Assembly: GCA_027315135.1 (NCBI GenBank)
Contig: DAHUYR010000017.1
Coordinates: 1 to 41,277, forward strand
Source: Microcaldota archaeon
GTDB taxonomy: Archaea; Micrarchaeota; Micrarchaeia; Micrarchaeales; CABMGC01
DNA length: 41,277 bases
Direction: 5' to 3'
Positions within the stretch are counted from its first letter, which is position 1, and each line of letters opens with the position of its first letter. Below, piece after piece: positions 23,432 through 32,360 of the stretch. The notes beneath the pieces are model-generated. The model did no database searches. It worked only from the letters and a program-made list of their open reading frames with translations, and was not told where the DNA came from. A program made the translations under genes and the position numbers.

Positions 23432-25159
23432 TCAGAAGCTCTTGAAGTGCTTCATCAGCCTGTCCAGAGGAAGTGTGTTTACCACTTCTTCCTTAGATAG
23501 CCACCCCCTTCTAGCGGTTCCTATGCCATACTTGAGAACATTGAAGTGATCGACGCCATGCGCATCCGTATCCACTGCAAACTTCAGGCCATACTCCTTT
23601 GCCTTGATTATGTTTTCATCACCAAGGTCTAATCTTTCAGGGAAGGAATCTATTTCCATTATTACGTTGTTATCTGCTGCAACCTCGAATACTTTGTCAA
23701 GATCCATATTTATCGGATCTCTGCTTCCTATCAGCCTGTCTGTCGGATGGCCCATTATATCTACATAGCCGCTTGAAAGCGCCTTTACCACTCTCCCAGT
23801 CATTTCCTCCCTTGACATCTTAAGGTTTGTATGTATGCTTGCTAACCTGTAATCCATCATCTCAAGAGTCTTCCTCTTCAGATCAAGGCTTCCGTCCTTA
23901 AGTATGTCTATCTCGGCGCTTTTCAATATCCTTATCTTACTAATATTCTCATTAACATCGTCTATGTCCTTCAGATGCTTAACAAATTTCACATCATCCA
24001 TCCCGTTTGCAATCCTCTCATTCTTAGTATGGTCTGTTATTCCCAGATAACTCAAGCCTTTCCTCTCTGCTGCCTCTGCCATCTCCAATATGCTGAACGT
24101 TCCGTCGCTATGGTTTGTATGGGCGTGCAGTTCTCCTTTTATGTCTGCCAACTCAATTATATCAGGTATCTTCCCTTTAAGGCTTAACTCTATCTCTCCC
24201 CTATTCTCCCTCATCTCCGGAGGCATATACTGCATCCTGAGCTTTGTATATACATCCTTCTCATCTTCAGCAGCAATGCTCTTCCCGTTTTTATCGAACA
24301 AGCCATACTCATTCAGTTTATATCCTCTCTTTATCGCTATCTCTCTAACTTTTACATTATGGTCTTTGTTCCCTATGAAGTACTGCATAGCAGCACCGAA
24401 GCTTTCCGTCCCAACAACTCTTAGATCGCAAGTTATCCCTATCTTAAGCATAACTGTTGTCTTAGTCGGACCTGTCAACAGCACTCTTTCAACCTGATTA
24501 AGAGATGAAAAGCTCTCAGTCATCTCATCCGGGTGTTTTGTGGTCACAAGAATGTCAAGATCCCCGACCGTCTCCCGCATCCTTCTGGCAGATCCTGCAA
24601 GCTCTACTCTGTCAGCAAGCCCCGATTTCCTAAGTTCATCTATTATCTTCTCAGCTTCCGGGAGTGCCCTTCCAAGCAACATCCTGCCGCCGCTCCTCTC
24701 CAAACGCTCAATGCCATTTGCTATCTCAAGTTCGCTCTTCTCCCCGAAGCCGTCGAGAGCCATTATCTTATGCTTCCGTATCGCCTCTTTCAGTTCCTCA
24801 ATGTTCTTTATGTCAAGTTCCTTATACAGCCTGTAGACCTTTTTAGCCCCAAGACCCTGTATCTTTGTCAGGGAGTTGAAGTCTACAGGAAAGCTCTTTT
24901 TCAAAGAGTCATACTTCTTCATATGCCCTGTATCAAGGAGTTCGGCTATGCTGCCTGCAATACCCTTGCCTATCCCCTGCAGTTCCATCAGTCCGTCAAT
25001 GCCCTTTCGTTCATATATGTTCTCTATCCTCTCCTGCAGCGTCTCTATTGTGGTCGCGGCTTTCCTGTATGCAAGGACCTCGAACCTGCTCCTCTTTCCC
25101 TCTACCTCTAATATGTCTCCTATCTCCTTAAGCATCTCAGAGATTCCCTTATTGTCCAC
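23432..25159 (-). CDS. polX: DNA polymerase X family with PHP domain (PolX)
   Basis: 575-residue repair polymerase/nuclease. An N-terminal HhH 8-kDa-like domain (LQGIGKGIAGSIAELL and KIQGLGAKKVYRLYKEL) is followed by the palm with GSARRMRETVGDLDILV (first aspartates) and ITCDLRVV (third). The C-terminal PHP phosphoesterase has HAHTNHSDGT, GITDHTKN, AEIDIL, SIHTN, MGHPTDR and DTDAHGVD. Bacterial PolX fills gaps in base excision repair with Mn-dependent proofreading. All metal ligands look intact. GTG start at 25159. Divergent from ftsZ. Confidence 0.95.
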   Translation of the reverse strand: MDNKGISEMLKEIGDILEVEGKRSRFEVLAYRKAATTIETLQERIENIYERKGIDGLMELQGIGKGIAGSIAELLDTGHMKKYDSLKKSFPVDFNSLTKIQGLGAKKVYRLYKELDIKNIEELKEAIRKHKIMALDGFGEKSELEIANGIERLERSGGRMLLGRALPEAEKIIDELRKSGLADRVELAGSARRMRETVGDLDILVTTKHPDEMTESFSSLNQVERVLLTGPTKTTVMLKIGITCDLRVVGTESFGAAMQYFIGNKDHNVKVREIAIKRGYKLNEYGLFDKNGKSIAAEDEKDVYTKLRMQYMPPEMRENRGEIELSLKGKIPDIIELADIKGELHAHTNHSDGTFSILEMAEAAERKGLSYLGITDHTKNERIANGMDDVKFVKHLKDIDDVNENISKIRILKSAEIDILKDGSLDLKRKTLEMMDYRLASIHTNLKMSREEMTGRVVKALSSGYVDIMGHPTDRLIGSRDPINMDLDKVFEVAADNNVIMEIDSFPERLDLGDENIIKAKEYGLKFAVDTDAHGVDHFNVLKYGIGTARRGWLSKEEVVNTLPLDRLMKHFKSF

Positions 25160-25317
25160 AATCTCATTATCTTTACAAAGCTAATAAACCTTATACAAAA
25201 CGGAACTCCAAAGCGAAATATCCAAGCCTGCTTATAAAGCTGCACAAGCGCTCCCTTCTCTAAATGCAAAGGAAAGCTATTTATTCTTAGATATGGATTA
25301 TGAATAAAGGTAATGTT

Positions 25318-26355
25318 ATGTTTGAATACGATGTAGAAAAGCAGAAACAGGAAATGATGTCTGATTATGAAATGTTTAAGCCAAGGATATGCGTGGTCGG
25401 AGTTGGAGGAGGAGGAAATAACACCGTGCACAGAATAAGCAGCATGGATATAAAAGGGGCAAGCTTATTTGCATTCAACACCGACGGAAAACAGCTCAGC
25501 ACAATGAAGACGAACATAAAGACGCTTATGCTTGGAAAGTCACTCACCCACGGGTTAGGAGCCGGAGGATATCCGGACGTGGGAGAAAAAGCTGCAGAGA
25601 TGTCTCGCATGGATATAGAGCTTCTGCTCAGGGACATGAATCTGACCTTCCTGTGCGCAGGTATGGGAGGAGGAACCGGAACAGGTGCTGCACCTATAGT
25701 TGGAAGAGTAGCAAAAGACAGCGGTTCCATAGTTGTCGGAGTAGTGACGATACCGTTCTCGCTTGAGAGAGTAAGGCTTGACACTGCAAGAAAGGGGATA
25801 GACAAACTGAAGAACAATGTTGATACTTTGATAGTGATAGACAACCAGAGGTTAGTACAGCTCTATCCAAATCTTCCTATAGAAAAGACCTTTGCTCTTG
25901 CAGACGAGATAACAGCAAAGGCCGTGCGTGGAATAACAGAGGCAATAACTCAGCCAAGCTTGATAAATACGGACTATGCAGACGTTAGAACTATAATGAC
26001 AAGCGGAGGCATGGCTGTAATAAGCGTAGGGTCGGCATCAGGGGCCCACCGCGTAGAGGAGGTAGTGCACAACACGCTGAAGAACAAGCTGCTTGATGTT
26101 GACTACAGCGATGCAACTGGAGTGCTTCTCCACATAACCGGAGGGAAGAGCCTGACATTAGGCGAGGCAAATCAGATAGGCACAAAGCTTACGGAGAGGT
26201 CAGCGCCTAACGCAAATGTGATCTGGGGAGCAAGACTTGACCCTGAATACGGAGACATGATAGAGGTCATTGCAATATTTACTGGAGTAAGAGGATCATC
26301 GGTTGTTGGAAAGGATGAGCCTCAACAGAATGATACAGGACTTGACTTAATCTAG
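25318..26355 (+). CDS. ftsZ: Cell division GTPase FtsZ
   Basis: 345-residue tubulin homologue that forms the division ring. The nucleotide loop is VVGVGGGGNNTV (about 26-37) and the tubulin signature is GGGTGTG (117-123). The T7-loop region follows (LINTDYADVRTIM, then GGMAVISVG). The C-terminal tail is very short and ends TGLDLI, which may be the interaction peptide. The ATG at 25318 was chosen over 25300 because AAAGGT lies seven bases ahead. Its TAG stop is shared, within a CTAG, with the convergent pelota gene. Confidence 0.95.
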   Translation: MFEYDVEKQKQEMMSDYEMFKPRICVVGVGGGGNNTVHRISSMDIKGASLFAFNTDGKQLSTMKTNIKTLMLGKSLTHGLGAGGYPDVGEKAAEMSRMDIELLLRDMNLTFLCAGMGGGTGTGAAPIVGRVAKDSGSIVVGVVTIPFSLERVRLDTARKGIDKLKNNVDTLIVIDNQRLVQLYPNLPIEKTFALADEITAKAVRGITEAITQPSLINTDYADVRTIMTSGGMAVISVGSASGAHRVEEVVHNTLKNKLLDVDYSDATGVLLHITGGKSLTLGEANQIGTKLTERSAPNANVIWGARLDPEYGDMIEVIAIFTGVRGSSVVGKDEPQQNDTGLDLI

Positions 26356-27365
26356 ATTGCAGCTATTCCCTTGAATCTTACGAGCTGCATTCCTGCATCG
26401 TCTCCAGAGTTGAATATCTCTATCTTCACCCCCTTAGAATCGGCAAGGTCAAGAGTCTTCTTGACACCTTGGTCATTGAGCACGTTGTCATTGACCATAA
26501 CTAGTTTTAGATCATCTATCTTATCCTTTATGTTTTCTGCCCCATATACTGCCCTTCCAGAGACAAGGCCGCTGAGGAACATATTAAGATACCAGAACTC
26601 CTTCTTAACGCGCTCATTCTCAAGAAGCTTTGCAACAGCCTCGCTCTGCATTATTTCTCTTATTCCTGATCTCTCAGCATCGCTTGCCTGTACATAAGAT
26701 ACTCTCTTCTCAATGCTCTTCCTCACACCATCCATATACTTCTTCATATCCTCCTTAGTGAATCCCGGACCTCCTATAACGACGACATCCACAGGCATAT
26801 TGCCCACAGTGCTTATTACAGAATCAAAGAACGACTCCTTCTGCTTCTTGTACTCCTTCTCATTCATTTTCTTGCTTAACTTGCTGTATATCTCAGAAAA
26901 GATGTCTATCCCATAGCCTTTTATATATGCAAAAGAGGCCTTTTCCTCGTCAATCGCGACTATTCCCAGCCTTGGCTTCTTCGCTTCCGCAACAGCCTCC
27001 TTCAGCCTGCGCATTATGTATCCTTTCCATTCATCTTTATGCACTGATATTATATCGCGCGGCTCCACATTCAGCGTGTGGTAACTACCCATACTTATAA
27101 ATTCCAAAGGACTGCCGTCTACTATCTTTCCAGATACTCTCAATCTGAAGGCGCTCCTGTCAACTTCTGCCTTTTCAACAGAAAGCTTTACGCGTATGTC
27201 CTTTTGTTCCCCCCTATCTCCTTCGCTGGGTTTGAACCTGCGCGTGCTCTTGCCCTCAATGGTGTCACCTGCGTTTATAACCACTGCAAGCAGGTAAAGA
27301 TCATCAAAGCTCTCCGGCTCAAGGCGCATCTCATTTGATATCTGATTGAATCCAAGTATCTTCAT
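26352..27365 (-). CDS. pelA: Pelota/Dom34 ribosome-rescue factor
   Basis: 337-residue eRF1-like factor that dissociates stalled ribosomes together with aEF1A or ABCE1. The N-terminal Sm-like domain (MKILGFNQISNEMRLEPES and GDTIEGKSTRRF) is followed by the central domain with KPRLGIVAIDEEKASFAYIKG. The C-terminal domain has VVVIGGPGFTKEDMKKYM and AVAKLLEN, ending AGMQLVRFKGIAAI. Domain order and length match the family. TAG stop within the CTAG shared with ftsZ. Confidence 0.95.
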   Translation of the reverse strand: MKILGFNQISNEMRLEPESFDDLYLLAVVINAGDTIEGKSTRRFKPSEGDRGEQKDIRVKLSVEKAEVDRSAFRLRVSGKIVDGSPLEFISMGSYHTLNVEPRDIISVHKDEWKGYIMRRLKEAVAEAKKPRLGIVAIDEEKASFAYIKGYGIDIFSEIYSKLSKKMNEKEYKKQKESFFDSVISTVGNMPVDVVVIGGPGFTKEDMKKYMDGVRKSIEKRVSYVQASDAERSGIREIMQSEAVAKLLENERVKKEFWYLNMFLSGLVSGRAVYGAENIKDKIDDLKLVMVNDNVLNDQGVKKTLDLADSKGVKIEIFNSGDDAGMQLVRFKGIAAI

Positions 27366-27403
27366 ACAATATCAAAAAGAGTTGAATCCAAATTTATAAT
27401 AAT

Positions 27404-28465
27404 TCATACCTGTTCCAAAAGTTCCTGCAGCTGCTTTATGTTGGAAAAACTTCTATGGCTTGATGCCTTTCTCAGCCTGTTCATCGCCGCATAACCAAGA
27501 CCCTTTGCCGGAAATGCCTCTATGACTCCAAAGTCAACTCCGAAGGAGTCAAGCTCTATAAGTTTGTCAAACAGCCTATGCACGCGCTCCTGCGCATTAT
27601 CAGATGGGCCGAGTGAGAGCAGCCTTAAACCTGTGCCTTTCAGAAGGCTGCAGCTCTCAGTAGAGCCTATGAACGCAGCTTTACTGCCGAAAGTTTCAAG
27701 CATGCTGCGCATATCCTTCATGTCCCCGGCATATACAAAAAGCGGCGTCTCAGGAGAGTAATGCTTATACTTTGTGCCAGGGCTTATCACGTGCCCTGCG
27801 CTTGCAGTGCCTTCAGCCAGCTTCCCAAGAATTGGTCTTTTCCCGAACGCTTTTTCTATCTGTTCGGGAGTGAATGCACCCGGCCGCAGAATCCTCAAGC
27901 TTCTCAGATCGAATATAGTAGACTCTATGCCATAATAAGATTCTCCACCATCAATTATCACGTCTACCTTTCCTTTGAAATATCCTATCGCATGCTCCCC
28001 CTTTGTGGACGACGGTTTGGCAGATATGTTTGCGCTTGGTGCAGCTATGGGCAAGCCTGTTCTTTTAAGGAGCTCTTGTATGAACTTGCCTTCCGGGCAT
28101 CTTATCGCCACGCTTCTAAGTCCAGCAGTAACGGTTCCAGGCAAGATTCCCCTGCTCTTAACTATCACAGTCAAAGGACCCGGCCATATATGCTCAAGAA
28201 CTGCTACGTGTTCTTTGCTAATCCTTCCAAGCTTAAGCGCATCATCTACATTCTGCACATGCACTATCAAGGGATTGTCCGAGGCCCTACCCTTAACCTC
28301 GTATATCTTTCTGCATGCGTCTTCGTCAAAAGCATTCGCCCCTATGCCATATACTGTCTCGGTGGGGAAGACAACGAGTCTGCCATTCATTATGGCATCT
28401 GCTGCAGCATCCACTGCCTTTGCAGAAGGCTTTCTCGGATCAGTCCTGCAGACCAGCGTCCTCAT
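27404..28465 (-). CDS. sua5: L-threonylcarbamoyladenylate synthase (Sua5)
   Basis: 353-residue enzyme making threonylcarbamoyl-AMP from Thr, bicarbonate and ATP for the t6A modification of ANN-decoding tRNAs. The YrdC domain shows VVFPTETVYGIGANAF, KGRASDNPLIVHV, WPGPLTVIVKSR and SVAIRCPE, then APSANISAKPSST. The Sua5-specific C-terminal domain follows the linker SPGTKYKHYSPETPL. Four bases downstream of the potassium-channel gene, so in the same transcript. Confidence 0.95.
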   Translation of the reverse strand: MRTLVCRTDPRKPSAKAVDAAADAIMNGRLVVFPTETVYGIGANAFDEDACRKIYEVKGRASDNPLIVHVQNVDDALKLGRISKEHVAVLEHIWPGPLTVIVKSRGILPGTVTAGLRSVAIRCPEGKFIQELLKRTGLPIAAPSANISAKPSSTKGEHAIGYFKGKVDVIIDGGESYYGIESTIFDLRSLRILRPGAFTPEQIEKAFGKRPILGKLAEGTASAGHVISPGTKYKHYSPETPLFVYAGDMKDMRSMLETFGSKAAFIGSTESCSLLKGTGLRLLSLGPSDNAQERVHRLFDKLIELDSFGVDFGVIEAFPAKGLGYAAMNRLRKASSHRSFSNIKQLQELLEQV

Positions 28466-28469
28466 TGAG

Positions 28470-29219
28470 TCATCCTTTGAACAGCCTATCGTTTATGAAA
28501 TTTCCTGCTATTGTAGATGGGTTTATGACCACGGCCCTGTTCCCTGCAACTATCTTAAGATGGTGTTCAGCATCCTTGTTCGGTGCCACCACTATTATCT
28601 CCGCATTGACTGCCAGCTCCTTTACGCTTACTAGAGCATATACTGAAGTGGAGCTGTCGGCCACGTCTATCACAACTGCTTTGGCCTTGTCCAGGTTCAT
28701 CTCTTTCATGTCTCCATCAGACGCAAGATCTGCCTGGAACGCAAGGTAACCATATTTCTTGAGCCTATCAAGACTATCTGCCGCCTTGACTATCATGATG
28801 AACCTTTCTCCTATCTCAGAGAGCTTGTTTGCTATGTAAAGGTTTGTCGGCCCGTCTCCTATAAGGACCATGTGCTTGTTCAATGCTCTTCTCTCAAAAG
28901 ACGATATTCTGCCGCTTATTCTCTCTATTCTTCTGTTCACGAATTCACCTGAAAACGCCGTAATGGCAGACACGAACGTGCCAAGCCCTACGACCACTAA
29001 TATTATCACGAAAATCTTTGCAATCGGCGTCACTGGATAGACATCGCCGTACCCTATCGTTGCCAGCGTTATCACTGTAAAGTAAAGCGCATCAAGCGGA
29101 TTACTTATTGGCTGGTTGAATCCGCCGCTGCTTCCGATTACATAGCTCCCCACGATGCCGAATGCGAGAACTGCTGAAAGCACAAGGACATATGCGAATA
29201 CCTTTATGTTGAATCTCAT
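28470..29219 (-). CDS. Potassium channel with RCK-like domain
   Basis: 249 residues. Two membrane helices (about 8-30 and 65-90) flank the pore helix and selectivity filter TLATIGYGD. A cytosolic Rossmann domain from about residue 112 (HMVLIGDGPTNLYIANKL) follows. RCK domains normally have G-x-G-x-x-G; here the glycines are partly replaced (GDGPTN), so nucleotide binding may be altered. There is no RCK-C lobe, making it shorter than MthK. Likely gates K+ flow in response to an unknown ligand. Leads the operon with sua5. Confidence 0.9.
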   Translation of the reverse strand: MRFNIKVFAYVLVLSAVLAFGIVGSYVIGSSGGFNQPISNPLDALYFTVITLATIGYGDVYPVTPIAKIFVIILVVVGLGTFVSAITAFSGEFVNRRIERISGRISSFERRALNKHMVLIGDGPTNLYIANKLSEIGERFIMIVKAADSLDRLKKYGYLAFQADLASDGDMKEMNLDKAKAVVIDVADSSTSVYALVSVKELAVNAEIIVVAPNKDAEHHLKIVAGNRAVVINPSTIAGNFINDRLFKG

Positions 29220-29287
29220 TAAGACCAGTTTTGATAATTAGTTGGATAAAGAGAGATACTGCATATTATATAATAAATACCTTATGT

Positions 29288-30199
29288 TCAACTCTTGGGT
29301 TTCTGCCTCATCCTTTCCCTGAATGAGACCAGCTTTCCAAGAAATGCTGAGTTGCCCTTTGCAATCTCCTTCCCAAACTCGACAAAGGTCCGGCTCACGT
29401 AATCAGAAAAAAAATCTTCCAGATCCTTTATATCCTTCCTCTCAAGCATGAAATCCAGTGCCTTTGCATTCTCGCGCACATGCTCCAGGTTTCCTGCCTT
29501 TGGTATAGCGACGGTATTGTCCTTCGAGACTACCCAGTTAAGGGCCACCTGCGCTGCGCTCTTTCCATGCCTCTCTCCAACCATCTTCAACACATCTGTC
29601 GCTTCGTGGCGTCTTTCAAGAAGACCTCCACGTGCAAGCGGGCTGTATGCTATTACAGTTATCTTTTCTTTTTTGCAGAATTTTGCAAGCTCCTTTTCAA
29701 TCTCCCTTGCAGTCAGGCTGTACTGTACCTGGTTCGACGCTATCTCGTTTTTCTTTAGGCATGCGTTTGCCTCATTTATGTCCTCTACGCTGAAGTTGCT
29801 TACTCCTATGTGGCGTATCTTCCCCTCTTTAACAAGCTCCTCCATCGCCTTCATGGTCTCGCTTATAGGGACCCGTCGGTTTGGCCAGTGCAGCTGGTAC
29901 AGGTCTATCTGTTTTACACCAAGGCGCTTAAGGCTTGCATTGCATGATGCCTTAACCTCCTCATATCTGAAATGCTCCGGCGAGACCTTTGTTGCTATGA
30001 ACACCTCCTCGCCTTTTATTGCCTGACCGACTATGTCCTCAGTGTGATACATTTCCGCCGTATCTACGAAGCGCATGTCGAGTTTAAGCCCCTCCTTTAT
30101 CGATTCTATTGCAGTGCCATGGTCGCTGCCAAGCTTCCATGTACCCATCCCAAGTGCAGGTATCCTTTCTCCAGTCTTTCCAAGCTCTACAAGTCTCAT
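29288..30199 (-). CDS. Aldo/keto reductase
   Basis: 303-residue TIM-barrel oxidoreductase that reduces aldehydes or ketones with NAD(P)H. The tetrad is visible: Asp in FVDTAEMYH with Tyr a few residues on, Lys in FIATKVSPEH and His in YQLHWPNRR. Cofactor-binding strand AIPKAGNLEHVRENA near the end. The ATG at 30199 was chosen; a TTG at 30208 adds three residues. Little leader is available, so the transcript may be leaderless. Divergent from the alpha/beta hydrolase gene. Physiological substrate unknown. Confidence 0.92.
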   Translation of the reverse strand: MRLVELGKTGERIPALGMGTWKLGSDHGTAIESIKEGLKLDMRFVDTAEMYHTEDIVGQAIKGEEVFIATKVSPEHFRYEEVKASCNASLKRLGVKQIDLYQLHWPNRRVPISETMKAMEELVKEGKIRHIGVSNFSVEDINEANACLKKNEIASNQVQYSLTAREIEKELAKFCKKEKITVIAYSPLARGGLLERRHEATDVLKMVGERHGKSAAQVALNWVVSKDNTVAIPKAGNLEHVRENAKALDFMLERKDIKDLEDFFSDYVSRTFVEFGKEIAKGNSAFLGKLVSFRERMRQKPKS

Positions 30200-30248
30200 T
30201 CTGCTCAAAGAATAATAAGAATTAAAAGTTTTATAACTATGCTTAATA

Positions 30249-30992
30249 ATGGAACATATGCTTATGAAAGACCGATATTTCAGCTCAAGCGTCGGAAGGC
30301 TGCATTACAGGTATTCCGATGGTAATTCTGCACAAACTATCGTGCTCCTGCATGGCTTCGCGTCGAGTTCACTGTCATGGGCAAGGTTCATAGAAAAGCT
30401 TCCTGATACGATGGATGTTGTCGCACCAGACCTTCTCGGCCACGGCCTTTCCGAAGCGCCAGAAATAGAATTCAACATATCTAATCAGGCAAAAGCTGTA
30501 GAGGAACTTATTGCAAGCCTCAATGCAAGGAACATCACCATAATGGGGCATTCATATGGGGGATGGATAGCAGCTACAATCGCGCAGAAAGGCCTGTGTA
30601 ATTACCTTATACTGGAAGATTCTGCAGGACTTGACATCATGGATGATGAAAGGCTTTCCTCAGACCCTGATTTCATGGAGAAGTTCATAAAACAAGCGTT
30701 GGCAACAAATCCGAATGAACGTGTATTGAGGAGCATCATGTACTCAAGAAAACAGTCTGATTATCTTACACCTGGCACACTATCATCGATAAGCATGCCA
30801 ACACTCATAGTGTGGGGCAATCAGGATCTCATCGTTCCAGTCAAATTTGCATATGCGTTCAACAGCCGCATAAAAAACAGCGAACTGTTCGTATTGCACG
30901 ATGCGAAGCACACTCCGCATTATACGAACCCTAAAGAAGTAGCGGACAAGGTCATCTCCTTCCTTGTCCAAAGCAAAAAGATATTAAAATAA
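30249..30992 (+). CDS. Alpha/beta-hydrolase fold protein
   Basis: 247 residues. The oxyanion strand is VLLHGFASSSLSW, the nucleophile elbow is MGHSYGG (Ser about 100), the acid is in WGNQDLIVP and the histidine in DAKHTPHY. The mid-region cap is short. Similar to esterases or carboxylic ester hydrolases of the haloalkane-dehalogenase-like group; the substrate cannot be named. No signal peptide. Separate gene, divergent from the aldo/keto reductase. An ATG at 30264 is an alternative start. Confidence 0.85.
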   Translation: MEHMLMKDRYFSSSVGRLHYRYSDGNSAQTIVLLHGFASSSLSWARFIEKLPDTMDVVAPDLLGHGLSEAPEIEFNISNQAKAVEELIASLNARNITIMGHSYGGWIAATIAQKGLCNYLILEDSAGLDIMDDERLSSDPDFMEKFIKQALATNPNERVLRSIMYSRKQSDYLTPGTLSSISMPTLIVWGNQDLIVPVKFAYAFNSRIKNSELFVLHDAKHTPHYTNPKEVADKVISFLVQSKKILK

Positions 30993-31019
30993 AACAAAAT
31001 AACTTTCCTGATGGCAGGT

Positions 31020-31130
31020 TCACTCGTCGAAATCTGAATCGTCGTCGAACTCCTCGTCATCGAAGTCTTCGCTATCCTCTTCTTCGTCTTCTTCGTCAAG
31101 TTCCTCTTCTTCGTCTTCTTTCTTTGCCAT
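31020..31130 (-). CDS. Extremely acidic microprotein
   Basis: 36 residues, of which 26 are Asp or Glu. After MAKKED come long Glu/Asp runs with spaced Phe/Ser near the end (SEDFDDEEF, then DSDFDE). It is probably real because GGTGA lies five bases before the ATG and the frame is closed. It resembles acidic tails of chromatin or RNA polymerase-associated proteins and DNA mimics, but no family assignment is possible. The segment 31131-31280 upstream holds its promoter and that of the tRNA; no other gene is seen. Confidence 0.6.
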   Translation of the reverse strand: MAKKEDEEEELDEEDEEEDSEDFDDEEFDDDSDFDE

Positions 31131-31280
31131 AGCTGTCACCTTTTCAGTTCCATGTATAATGATAACTTATTTAAACGTATCTACCATACGTAGACTTTAT
31201 CTGAATTAAACATATGGGCAGCACTGCCATCTAACCCTTGCGCCACCTTTTTAAGCTCTACTAATTTATATAAAAACAAT

Positions 31281-31352
31281 GGGCTCGTAGCGCAGTGGTA
31301 GCGCGCCCGCTTTGCAAGCGGAAGGTCGCGGGTTCGAATCCCGCCGAGTCCA
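31281..31352 (+). tRNA. tRNA-Ala(TGC)
   Basis: Cloverleaf: acceptor GGGCTCG/CGAGTCC with G3-U70 alanine identity, D-arm GCGC/GCGC, anticodon loop TTTGCAA (anticodon TGC), T-arm GCGGG/CCCGC with TTCGAAT loop, discriminator A. No intron, no encoded CCA. Same acceptor stem as the CGC isoacceptor at 3672-3782. TTTATATAAA and TTTTTAAG just upstream are TATA candidates. Confidence 0.97.
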
Positions 31353-31372
31353 CTCAGTTCTAAAGGATTAAC

Positions 31373-31945
31373 ATGGTATACAAAGAGCCTGCCAGATGCC
31401 CATGGTCTACGACCGACCCTTTATACGTGAGGTATCATGATGAAGAGTGGGGCGTTCCAGTGCATCATGACAAAAAACTATTCGAATTCATCATGCTGGA
31501 AGGTGCGCAGGCAGGCCTCAGCTGGATAACCGTACTTAAGAAAAGAGAGAATTACAGAAAGGCATTTGATGGATTTAATCCTGAGAAGATCGCAAGGTAC
31601 GATATAACGAAAACGGATTCCTTGATGCAGAACCCTGGCATAATACGGAACAGGCTAAAGATAAATTCAGCGGTTACCAATGCAAAGGCCTTTCTTAAAG
31701 TACAGGAAGAATTTGGCAGCTTTGATTCATACATATGGCAGTTTGTAAAGAATAAACCCATAAGGAACAGGTGGGCGGATCTGAAGCAGATACCTGCGCG
31801 CACAAGAGAATCAGATCTTGTGAGCAAAGACCTTCTAAAAAGAGGCTTCAGATTCGTCGGCAGCACCATCTGCTATTCGCATATGCAGGCAACGGGTATG
31901 GTAAATGACCATATAATATCCTGCTTTAGATATAAACAACTGTGA
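31373..31945 (+). CDS. tag: DNA-3-methyladenine glycosylase I
   Basis: 190-residue helix-hairpin-helix-fold glycosylase that excises 3-methyladenine. The structural zinc ligands are in place: C9 (RCPWS), H22 (YHDEEWG), H180 and C184 (VNDHIISC), with the H-C spacing of E. coli Tag. The active-site segment is EGAQAGLSWITVLKKR, and GFRFVGSTICYSHMQATG is conserved. Follows the tRNA gene by 20 bases. Tag is mainly bacterial, so transfer is plausible. Confidence 0.95.
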   Translation: MVYKEPARCPWSTTDPLYVRYHDEEWGVPVHHDKKLFEFIMLEGAQAGLSWITVLKKRENYRKAFDGFNPEKIARYDITKTDSLMQNPGIIRNRLKINSAVTNAKAFLKVQEEFGSFDSYIWQFVKNKPIRNRWADLKQIPARTRESDLVSKDLLKRGFRFVGSTICYSHMQATGMVNDHIISCFRYKQL

Positions 31946-32171
31946 CCGTAACGACAAAGCAAAATATGGCTAAATAAGAACATGCTGCTAATAAACATAC
32001 GTCTGGTACTCTATGTGCGCAAATCAATAATCTCTGCATTAATACTATAGCTGTTTCATCTGTGCGGTTGCTATTCTATCGTATTTTTGGAGGGCTTTTT
32101 CATAAAACAGACCAAACCGCTACAAAACAACATATTTTATAATACAATGTGATATAATCTCTGGAGATAAT

Positions 32172-32312
32172 ATGGAAGCATATTGTGTTAAGTGCAAAGA
32201 AAAGCGCGAAATGAAGAGTGCAAAGGAAGTAACAATGAAGAACGGCAAGAAAGCCATGTCTGGACAGTGCCCTGAGTGCGGTACAAAGATGTTCAAGATA
32301 GGCGGCAAATAA
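32172..32312 (+). CDS. Zinc-ribbon microprotein (DUF5679-like)
   Basis: 46 residues with CVKC near the N-terminus and CPEC near the C-terminus, separated by a Lys-rich arm (KREMKSAKEVTMKNGKKA). This layout is that of the DUF5679 family common in archaea, function unknown, perhaps nucleic-acid or ribosome associated. GGAGATA ribosome binding site directly upstream, and a TATA-like TTTTATAATAC about 35 bases ahead. The rest of 31946-32171 holds no gene. Confidence 0.8.
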   Translation: MEAYCVKCKEKREMKSAKEVTMKNGKKAMSGQCPECGTKMFKIGGK

Positions 32313-32325
32313 CCAAGTTTCGCGT

Positions 32326-32350
32326 ACGCTGCATCTTTCAGATGCAGCGT
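32326..32350. terminator. Strong hairpin between zinc-ribbon and helicase genes
   Basis: Perfect 11-bp stem ACGCTGCATCT / AGATGCAGCGT with TTC loop, 14 bases after the zinc-ribbon stop. It lies between two convergent genes. No long T-run, so termination is uncertain; it may protect the mRNA end. Confidence 0.4.
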
Positions 32351-32360
32351 CGCACTAATC

